Shown: piece after piece, positions 51,959-62,471 of the stretch
Position numbering within the stretch: the stretch's first letter is position 1
How the letters are laid out: every line of letters begins with the position of its first letter
Source of the DNA: Pseudomonas sp. MUP55
GTDB lineage: Bacteria > Pseudomonadota > Gammaproteobacteria > Pseudomonadales > Pseudomonadaceae
DNA: 64,000 bases
Direction of reading: 5' to 3'
NCBI RefSeq assembly: GCF_034043515.1
Contig: NZ_CP138214.1
Span: 3,410,001-3,474,000 of the forward strand
Translations under genes and position numbers: made by a program
The notes under the pieces: model-generated
Told to the model about the DNA's origin: nothing
Databases searched by the model: none
What the model saw: the letters and a program-made list of their open reading frames with translations, nothing else

Positions 51959-53338
51959 TTAGCGCAGGCGCGCGCGCAGTTGGATAAAACGGCGAGTGGC
52001 GTACAACCCTGCCGGGCAGCAGTGGCGCCGCGCCGACATCCACGGGATCAGCGTGCCCAGCTGTTGCTCATCGGGCAGGTTCCACAGTGAATCGGCCAGC
52101 GCCTGGGTGTCCGGATCAGCCGGACGGTGCTGCTCGCGGGTGAAACGGCTGCCGCGTCCCGGGCGCACCGGCGGCACGCGCTTGGCGCCGATCCAGTCAC
52201 CGGCGATCCAGTCGTGCAACACCTGTTTTTCATAACCACTGAACACGCCGAACATGGCGGCGCCTGCGCCTTCGATCAGCTGCCAGAAGCGGCTTTCGGT
52301 GGGGTCCTGGTTACGTTTGATCCAGCCCTTGTCCTCCATCGCCTTGAGGAACGCGCCGATCTGCCCGGGCTTGGCCAGCCATTGGTTGACGGTCTTGCCT
52401 TCGAAGCGGCAATAGTCCGAATGCATGTGCTGGCCAAAGGTGCGTTTGCGTTCGAGCATGGCAACCACTTCTTCCTGCAGATCGAACTGCTCGATCACCG
52501 CAGTGGTGCCGGGACCGAGGTCGTTGAGGCGATAGCCTGCGGCAACGCGACGGTAGAACGCTTCCCTGCCCTCGCCCAGCGGCAGCAGGTTCAACACCGA
52601 TTGCGCGGCTTTGGCGGCGTGGCCACTGCTGGGGTTGTCGATGGTCACGTGGAGGGTGAAGTAATAGGGGTCGATGCCCAGCTCGCTCAGTTCGTAAGCG
52701 GTGATCAACAGGTGCAACGGTAACTGCTCATAGCCGAGGTTGTAACCGATGATCTCCGGCAGAAACTCATCGGCGCACAGGCCCAGGGCCAGTTGCAGAG
52801 CGCCCTGCAGATAGTGCTCATCCTCAAGCCCGGCCTCGCTGTCGGCGTCGTGCTCGCTGAGCAGTTTGCGATAGATCACCACGTGGTTCTGTGCGGCTTC
52901 ACCGTCGCCCAGTTCTTCCAGGTAGGTGGTGAGCAGGCCGTCGAAACGCTGGTCCTGCCAATAGTGCAGCAGGCCGTAGAGCCAGGCGCCATCCACCTGC
53001 TTGGTCGGCGCCACGCGTTGCAGCACATACAAGGCGTGCGCCTTGTTCTGGAAATAGCGACGGGGGCGGCCTTGCTGGCGCTGCTCCAGGTACTCGGCAT
53101 AGGCCTGGGCCACGGCGGCGCAACGCTGTTCGACCCAGGCCGGCAGATCTTCGGGCGAATCGGGCAGGTCGCTGGCGCTCGTTTCTACCTGGGCCAGTTG
53201 GTCCTGCAGGTATTCCCGCGCCAGTTCCAGGGCATCACAAGATTCGCCATACAACTGTTGATAGACCCGTTGATGGCGACCCTGGGCCGCGTCGGTAACA
53301 GAGGCCGGTTGGCCCGACAGCGCTGTGAGAAGTGTCAT
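51959..53338 (-). CDS. Iron-containing redox enzyme (haem-oxygenase-like fold)
   Basis: A 459-residue protein with a haem-oxygenase-like diiron (HDO/PF14518-type) domain in its middle third. Family features are visible as GYEQLPLHLLITAYELSELG, IDPYYFTLHVTID and the following GHAAKAA, supplying the Glu, His, Asp and His ligands expected for a non-haem diiron site. Relatives act on amino acids or fatty acids in natural-product and cofactor pathways, and the substrate here is unknown. The frame is open to 53512, but the upstream residues do not look like protein. I use the ATG at 53338. The methyltransferase gene follows 11 bp downstream. Confidence 0.82.
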   Translation of the reverse strand: MTLLTALSGQPASVTDAAQGRHQRVYQQLYGESCDALELAREYLQDQLAQVETSASDLPDSPEDLPAWVEQRCAAVAQAYAEYLEQRQQGRPRRYFQNKAHALYVLQRVAPTKQVDGAWLYGLLHYWQDQRFDGLLTTYLEELGDGEAAQNHVVIYRKLLSEHDADSEAGLEDEHYLQGALQLALGLCADEFLPEIIGYNLGYEQLPLHLLITAYELSELGIDPYYFTLHVTIDNPSSGHAAKAAQSVLNLLPLGEGREAFYRRVAAGYRLNDLGPGTTAVIEQFDLQEEVVAMLERKRTFGQHMHSDYCRFEGKTVNQWLAKPGQIGAFLKAMEDKGWIKRNQDPTESRFWQLIEGAGAAMFGVFSGYEKQVLHDWIAGDWIGAKRVPPVRPGRGSRFTREQHRPADPDTQALADSLWNLPDEQQLGTLIPWMSARRHCCPAGLYATRRFIQLRARLR

Positions 53339-53539
53339 GGTGGCAGTTTCCGCAAAGTCCGTTACAACGGACCACCCAGCTAGGCGGCCCCGCAAAAGCG
53401 CTTTGAACCACGCGCTTATAGAATGCAGAGCCTTGGAGGGTGCGAAAAATTCAAATGAGGTTGGGAAAGGAGGGATAAGCGGTCGCGATGTATTGCTGGT
53501 AACGCCTCTCACCGAGAGGATGCGAGGTTCGGGAAAGCC

Positions 53540-53815
53540 TCAAGGATATTCTTGCCGGGCGTGTAATACGTTGACGATCTCGATCCGTTCTGCGGACACT
53601 CGATACACCAACACATAATTCGGGTGGACGACGACCTCGCGAGTCCCAGGCACACGACCATTCGGATACAGATAAGGATGCTCCGTCAATGGTAAAGGCG
53701 CACCTTCAAGGCGGGTCTTGAGGCGTCGTGCAGCGCCAGGGTTTTGTGCTGCGATAAAAGTCACGATTTCAATCAGGTCGCTAATGGCCTCATCAAGCCA
53801 AACAACGGGCAGCAT
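53540..53815 (-). CDS. ParE/RelE-family toxin
   Basis: A 91-residue type II toxin with the ParE/RelE fold pattern: an N-terminal strand and helix pair (VVWLDEAISDLIEIVTFIAA), LTEHPYLYPNGRVPGTREVVV, and C-terminal strands YVLVYRVSAERIEIVNVLHARQ, including the family Arg-Glu and HARQ end. It poisons gyrase or ribosome-bound mRNA depending on subfamily, which I cannot separate. Its ATG shares one base with the antitoxin stop (TGATG), so translation is coupled. Confidence 0.9.
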   Translation of the reverse strand: MLPVVWLDEAISDLIEIVTFIAAQNPGAARRLKTRLEGAPLPLTEHPYLYPNGRVPGTREVVVHPNYVLVYRVSAERIEIVNVLHARQEYP

Positions 53816-54009
53816 CAGACTTTCGCCCTCTGTTTACGCTCCGCTTGCTCAATGATCGCTTCAACCCTCGCCATGACTTCATCATGAGGCACGCCGGGGC
53901 CGGGATTGGTCAGGCTTTTTTCGACTTTTTTACGAAACCAGAGATCATGGCTACTCGCCTGCTCTTCGGTTTCAAACTCCGAAACAATTGGGGAAAGTGG
54001 AACAGCCAT
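53815..54009 (-). CDS. Antitoxin partner of the ParE/RelE toxin
   Basis: A 64-residue acidic-to-basic small protein (ASSHDLWFRKKVEKSL, GVPHDEVMARVEAIIEQA) typical of antitoxins paired with RelE/ParE toxins, with a helical C-terminus for toxin binding. It is the first gene of the pair and overlaps the toxin start. AGGAGGTGACC lies before the ATG on the minus strand. Confidence 0.85.
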   Translation of the reverse strand: MAVPLSPIVSEFETEEQASSHDLWFRKKVEKSLTNPGPGVPHDEVMARVEAIIEQAERKQRAKV

Positions 54010-54142
54010 CAGGTCACCTCCTGTATGAACGCTCAGCAGTTTAGTCGCAACCCGGCGGGCTGTCTTGAGCCACCAGATGAAATGCAGGCGAGCTTACCCG
54101 CAAGATTAAAAATGGCACACAAGGTTCCGTTCTGTTCCAAGT

Positions 54143-54173
54143 AATGTGGGAGGGGCTTGCCCCCTCCCACACT
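54143..54173. repeat. Single REP palindrome
   Basis: GTGGGAGGGGCTTGCCCCCTCCCAC is almost perfectly self-complementary. It lies between the antitoxin gene and the end of the binding-protein gene, and probably acts as terminator for the importer operon on the minus strand. Confidence 0.75.
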
Positions 54174-54199
54174 GGTACTCAGCGCATTGCGCAGCCCTT

Positions 54200-55942
<1,743 letters not shown>

Positions 55943-55989
55943 AGAGACCTCCTGGTTAATTTCGAACAGGGCTATCAAATACCTCCCCC

Positions 55990-56090
55990 TGTAGGAGCGA
56001 GCTTGCTCGCGAAAAACCCACAGACACCGCGCACTACAGGAGCACCGCGTTATCGTTGACGATTTTCGCGAGCAAGCTCGCGCCTACACG
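55990..56090. repeat. REPIN of the second type, inside the importer operon
   Basis: GTAGGAGCGAGCTTGCTCGCGAAAA and its inverted copy TTTTCGCGAGCAAGCTCGCGCCTAC enclose about 50 bp between the DUF2160 and binding-protein genes. Being inside a transcription unit, it could stabilise or partly terminate the message and help set a different level for the binding protein. Confidence 0.85.
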
Positions 56091-56102
56091 AAGGAGTCGG
56101 TG

Positions 56103-56375
56103 CTAGCCCCAGCGCATCACACTCAACAGCCACACCAGGGACAGCGCGGTCGCTACCCAGATGCTCCAGCCGGTGGCGCCGATTACCAGCAAATGCAGGT
56201 AGGCGCTGCCGAGAAGACCGATAAACAGACGATCACCACGGGTGGTGCTGATCGGCAGAAAACCCCGCCGAGGGATACTCGGCGAGCGCAACTCCCAGGT
56301 GGTCATGCCCGCCAGAATCAGCGCGATGCCGCCAAAGAACAGTGCAGTGGGGGTGGTCCAGGCCATCCATTCCAT
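56103..56375 (-). CDS. DUF2160 small membrane protein
   Basis: A 90-residue protein with three hydrophobic helices (FFGGIALILAGM, LFIGLLGSAYLHLLVIGA, VATALSLVWLLSVM). It matches the DUF2160 family found only in importer operons of this kind, between the permeases and the binding protein. Its role is unknown; an accessory membrane subunit is likely. It starts 11 bp after the permease stop. Confidence 0.85.
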   Translation of the reverse strand: MEWMAWTTPTALFFGGIALILAGMTTWELRSPSIPRRGFLPISTTRGDRLFIGLLGSAYLHLLVIGATGWSIWVATALSLVWLLSVMRWG

Positions 56376-56386
56376 CGTCGATTCCT

Positions 56387-57187
<801 letters not shown>

Positions 57188-57197
57188 GTTGGCGACC

Positions 57198-58060
57198 TCA
57201 GCGGTTGGCGTCGGAGTGGGTCATGGCGGTGTAGAACAGCCAGGACACCAACAGGATGATCAGGAAGTACACCAGCGAAAATGCTGCCGCCGGGCCGAGG
57301 TCGAATTGGCCTACGGCCATCTGGGTCAAGGTCTGACTGAGGAAGGTGGTGGCATTCCCCGGCCCGCCGCCGGTCAGTACGAACGGTTCGGTGTAGATCA
57401 TGAAGCTGTCCATGAAACGCAGCATCACCGCGATCAACAGCACGCTTTTCATCTTGGGCAGCTGGATATGTCGGAAAACCGCCCAGGCCGATGCGCGATC
57501 GATCCGCGCCGCCTGGTAGTACACATCCGGAATCGCCCGCAGCCCCGAATAGCACAGCAACGCGACCAGTGAGGTCCAGTGCCACACGTCCATGACCAGC
57601 ACGGTGACCCAGGCGTCCATGGTGTTGGCCGCATAGTTGTAGCTGATGCCCATGGCGTTGAGGCTGTAACCGAGCAGGCCGATGTCGGCGCGGCCGAAGA
57701 TCTGCCAGATGGTGCCGACCACGTTCCACGGAATCAGCAAGGGGATTGCCAGCACGATCAACACCAGCGACGACCAGCGGCCCTTGGTCGGCATGGTCAG
57801 GGCGATGGCGATGCCCAGGGGGATTTCGATCAGCAGCACGCAGGCCGAATAGATGAACTGGCGCAGCAGCGAATCATGCAGCCGCGGGTCGAGCAGCACC
57901 TGCTTGTACCAGTCGGCACCGACGAAGTAGCGGCTGGACTGGTCAAAGATATCCTGCACCGAGTAGTTGACCACCGTCATCATCGGGATCACGGCGCTGA
58001 ACGCCACCAGCAGGAATACGGGCAGCACCAGCCACCAGGCCTTGTTGTTCTGCACCTTGT

Positions 58061-58064
<4 letters not shown>
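57198..58064 (-). CDS. ABC importer permease (GlpP-like)
   Basis: A 288-residue MalF-type permease with six helices and an EAA loop SGLRAIPDVYYQAARIDRAS. ATG 58064 has GGAGGT upstream and overlaps the stop of the ATPase gene by 4 bp (ATGA), so translation is coupled. The frame is open upstream to 58109, but those residues duplicate the ATPase end in another frame. Confidence 0.92.
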
Positions 58065-59157
<1,093 letters not shown>

Positions 59158-59158
<1 letters not shown>

Positions 59159-60252
59159 CAGGCAACCCTCGCGACACGGCGCCCGGGGGCCTGGACCAAA
59201 CGGCCCTGGCCATCGAACACAAACAGTTTATGGGTGGGGATATACACGCGGATCGGCGCGTCGACGTCGTACTCATGCACCCCCGGCAGGTGCAGCACCA
59301 GCAGGAAATGTTCGCTGCGCACGTGCAGGAAGGTTTCCGAACCGCTGATCTCGGCGACTTCCACGGTCACGGCCAGCTCCAGGTCGTCGTCGTTGCTGGG
59401 CACCAGGCTGATATGGCTGGGGCGCACGCCAAAGCGGAATTCACCTTCGCCGATGGGGCGCAGGTCGACGTTGAGCGGGAAATGCACGAAGTTGGCGAAA
59501 CTCACTTCATTGCCGCTGATGCGCCCGGGCATCAGGTTGATCGGCGGTTCGGAAAACAGCTCGGCAGCCAATACGCTTTGCGGCTGGTGATAGACCTCGG
59601 CGGCCTTGCCGCTCTGAATCACTCGGCCTTCGTGAAGAATGGTGGTGGTACCGCCCAGCGCCAGGGCTTCGTTGGGCTCGGTGGTGGCGTAGATGGCGAT
59701 GGTGTGGCGCGCCTTGAACAGTTCGCGCATTTCCTGACGCAGTTCTTCGCGCAGCTTGTAGTCCAGGTTGACCAACGGCTCATCGAACAGAATCAGCTCG
59801 GCGTCTTTGACCAGCGCTCGGGCCATGGCCGTACGCTGCTGCTGGCCGCCGGACAGTTCCAGCGGGTGGCGTTGCAAAAATTTCTCGATGCGCAGCATTC
59901 GCGCCGTTTCCAGCACCTTGCTCTGGATCAGCTCGTTGGCCACACCGGCCTGGCGCAAGGGCGAGGCGATGTTTTCGAACACCGTCATGGTGGGGTAGTT
60001 GATGAACTGTTGGTACACCATGGACACGTTGCGCAAGCGCACCGGTTTTTGCGTGACGTCCACACCGTTCATCAGGATGCGGCCGCTGTCGGGCTTGTCC
60101 AGGCCGGCCATCAAACGCATGAGGCTGGTCTTGCCGGACAGGGTGCGGCCGAGCAAAACGTTGAAGGAACCGGCTTCGAAACGCAGGTTGGCATCGTCGA
60201 TCCAGGTTTGGCCTTCGACAACGCGGGAGACATGTTCCAGGGTCAATGACAT
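59158..60252 (-). CDS. ABC importer ATPase lacking the H-loop histidine (GlpS-like)
   Basis: A 364-residue ATPase, first gene of the importer operon. Walker A GRTLSGKTS, signature LSGGQQQR and Walker B ELILFDEP are present. The switch position that normally reads VTHD is AIYATTEP, so the conserved His is Thr. A TOBE-type domain follows residue 235. The partner ATPase has the His but not the signature, so the two are complementary. AAGG precedes the ATG and a sigma-54 promoter lies about 45 bp upstream. Confidence 0.92.
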
Positions 60253-60296
60253 GACACGACCTTTTTATTATTGGAATGAATCTGGCCAGTTGTCAG

Positions 60297-60313
60297 AGCG
60301 AGTTCCGTGCCAG
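60297..60313 (-). promoter_or_regulatory. Sigma-54 promoter of the importer operon
   Basis: Minus strand CTGGCACGGAACTCGCT: TGGCACG is a perfect -24 element, and TCGC stands at the -12 position, against TTGC in the consensus. The spacing is right. Transcription should start near 60285, about 33 bp before the first ATPase ATG. A sigma-54 activator is encoded divergently. Confidence 0.8.
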
Positions 60314-60356
60314 AAATGGCAGGTGGTTGATCCGTAAGGAAATGGGGTGAATGCGC

Positions 60357-60425
60357 TGTTCGGGAGTGAACAATTTGACTGATCAACTGAACAGTCAGGG
60401 GGTTGACAATGAACAGTTCTGAACA
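60357..60425. promoter_or_regulatory. Candidate upstream activator sites
   Basis: TGTTC-N6-GAACA at 60357-60372 is followed by the inverted pair GACTG/CAGTC at 60377-60396 and by overlapping GAACAGTTC and GTTCTGAAC at 60411-60423. They lie 45-115 bp upstream of the -24 element, the usual distance for enhancer sites of a sigma-54 activator. The binding protein is probably that encoded at 60620-62437. Confidence 0.6.
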
Positions 60426-60465
60426 ACACTCTTTGGACCCCGATTGATTGATCAATACAGATCAA

Positions 60466-60559
60466 CTGTGGGAGGGGGCTTGCCCCCGATGGCGGTATAT
60501 CAGTGACAAAAGTGCTGACTGACCCACCGCTATCGGGGGGCAAGCCCCCTCCCACATTG
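60466..60559. repeat. REPIN upstream of the sigma-54 activator
   Basis: TGTGGGAGGGGGCTTGCCCCC and its inverted copy GGGGGGCAAGCCCCCTCCCACA enclose about 45 bp, between the candidate activator sites and the start of the regulator gene. Confidence 0.85.
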
Positions 60560-60619
60560 ACCTGGTTACATCCATTGAATTGTGCAAGACCCCAAAACAA
60601 TAAAAATGAAGGTCAACAC

Positions 60620-62437
60620 ATGGCCGAACCACTGACTCACGACACCATCATCCAGGACTCCTGGCGCCGCTGCCGCGCCTTCGGCCTGGACCACCAGAGC
60701 GCGCCCAGCTTCGACCAGTTACCCGCCGAGGGCATTCGCCAGTTGCTGGAGAGTCAGCATTCACTGGTGCAGACCACCCATCAGGAAGTGCTGCCCTACT
60801 ACGAAAACATCCTGAGCAATTCCAACTGCCTGATCATGCTGGCCGACAATCAGGGCCAGGTGCTGACCTCGTGGGGCACCCAGCGGTTTATCGAGCCGCG
60901 GCTGGCCCGTGGTTTCAGCGCAGGCGCCAGCTGGATGGAACACGCCAGCGGCACCAACGCCATCGGTACCGCATTGGCCTGCGCCCAGGCCGTGCATATC
61001 GAGCACGACGAACACTTCCTCAAGGCCAACCGCTTCATGACCGGTTCGGCAGCGCCGATTTTCGACGCCCAACGCGAGATCATCGCGGTGCTGGACGTCT
61101 CCAGCGACAGCTACCTGCCGCCCTCCCACACCCTGGGCATGGTCAAGATGATGAGCCAGACCGTGGAAAACCGGCTGATCCTCAACCTGTTTCGCGGCGA
61201 GCATTTCCAGCTGACGTTCAACACCGGCCTGAGCAACCTCGACAGCCAGTGGGCAGGCCTGCTGATTTTCGACGAAAGCGGCCAGGTGCTGTCGGCTAAC
61301 CGGCGTGCGGACAACCTGCTGGGTATCAGTCTGTCGCGGGTGATGATCGACAGCTTGTTCAAGGTCTCGCTGCTGGAGTTGCTCAATCAGCCGGAGGGCC
61401 TGCCGTTCTCCCTGCAAGCGGCGGGACGCAATCGTTTCCAATGCCTGCTCAAGCGGCCGAGGCAGACGCCAGTGCAGGCGCGGATGTTCAACCCACCTGC
61501 GCCGGCCAAGCCCGCCGCCGTCAGCCTCACCACCCTGCATTTTGGCGATGCACGGGTGGAAAAAGCCGTGCGCCAGGCCGAACGTCTGCTGGAAAAAGAC
61601 ATTCCGTTGTTGATCCACGGCGAAACCGGCGTGGGCAAAGAGGTGTTCGTCAAAGCCCTGCACCAGGCCAGTTCCCGCAGCCAGCAGGCATTGATCGCGG
61701 TGAACTGTGCGGCGATTCCGGCTGAGCTGGTGGAATCGGAACTGTTTGGCTACGAAAAAGGCGCGTTCACCGGTGCCAACCAGAAAGGCAGCATCGGCCT
61801 GATCCGCAAGGCCGACAAGGGCACGCTGTTTCTCGATGAAATCGGCGACATGCCTTTACCCACCCAGGCCCGGCTGCTGCGGGTGCTGCAGGAGCGTTGT
61901 GTGCAACCGGTGGGCAACAGCGAGGTGTTCCCGGTGGACTTGCGCATCATCTCGGCCACCAACCGAGCGCTACGGGAACTGGTGCAAGCCGGGCGCTTTC
62001 GTGAGGATTTGTATTACCGCATTGGCGGCCTGACCCTGGAATTGCCGCCATTGCGCGAGCGCAGCGACAAGCAGGCGCTGTTCCAGCAACTGTGGCAGCA
62101 GCACCGCGACCCCACGCAGTGGGCCGGGTTGAGCGCCGAGGTGCTCAAGCTGTTCGAACAGCATCCGTGGCCGGGCAATCTGCGTCAGGTGAGCAGTGTG
62201 TTGCAGGTGGCGCTGGCGATGGCCGAAGAACAGCCCATCCGCCCGGAGCACCTGCCCGATGACTTTTTTGTGGATTTGCTGGGGCCGACACAGGAGCCCG
62301 CCAGTGAGCGTCTGGATGACAGCGTCGACCTGACGCAGCGCTTGAAGGCGGCGGGCGGCAACATATCCCACCTCGCCCGCGAACTGGGGGTGAGCCGCAA
62401 TACCCTGTACAAGCGCCTGCGTCAGAACGAAGGCTGA
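60620..62437 (+). CDS. Sigma-54-dependent Fis-family activator (AcoR-like)
   Basis: A 605-residue enhancer-binding protein. Residues 60-190 form a GAF-type sensor. The AAA+ domain (about 315-535) has Walker A GETGVGKE, the sigma-54 contact loop YEKGAFTGA, Walker B LFLDEIGDMP and the arginine-finger region FREDLYYRIGG. A C-terminal Fis HTH reads ISHLARELGVSRNTLYKRL. The ATG at 60620 has GAAGG upstream; the frame extends to 60503 through the REPIN and is not used. It should activate the divergent importer operon, and probably senses its substrate or a metabolite. The AcoR resemblance is to domain order only. Confidence 0.93.
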   Translation: MAEPLTHDTIIQDSWRRCRAFGLDHQSAPSFDQLPAEGIRQLLESQHSLVQTTHQEVLPYYENILSNSNCLIMLADNQGQVLTSWGTQRFIEPRLARGFSAGASWMEHASGTNAIGTALACAQAVHIEHDEHFLKANRFMTGSAAPIFDAQREIIAVLDVSSDSYLPPSHTLGMVKMMSQTVENRLILNLFRGEHFQLTFNTGLSNLDSQWAGLLIFDESGQVLSANRRADNLLGISLSRVMIDSLFKVSLLELLNQPEGLPFSLQAAGRNRFQCLLKRPRQTPVQARMFNPPAPAKPAAVSLTTLHFGDARVEKAVRQAERLLEKDIPLLIHGETGVGKEVFVKALHQASSRSQQALIAVNCAAIPAELVESELFGYEKGAFTGANQKGSIGLIRKADKGTLFLDEIGDMPLPTQARLLRVLQERCVQPVGNSEVFPVDLRIISATNRALRELVQAGRFREDLYYRIGGLTLELPPLRERSDKQALFQQLWQQHRDPTQWAGLSAEVLKLFEQHPWPGNLRQVSSVLQVALAMAEEQPIRPEHLPDDFFVDLLGPTQEPASERLDDSVDLTQRLKAAGGNISHLARELGVSRNTLYKRLRQNEG

Positions 62438-62471
62438 AGCAGCGCGCTGGCGCACGCCTACCGATACCGCC

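Noticed and set aside
53339..53539. Small gene between the iron enzyme and the toxin gene
   Set aside because: Frames here are short extensions of neighbours without start signals. I see nothing supportable in this 200-bp gap.
54010..54142. Small plus-strand frame from 53845 to 54144
   Set aside because: It is antisense to the antitoxin gene and continues into the gap without a ribosome site.
62438..62471. Terminator between the sigma-54 activator and the TonB receptor
   Set aside because: Only 34 bp with no convincing hairpin plus T-run.
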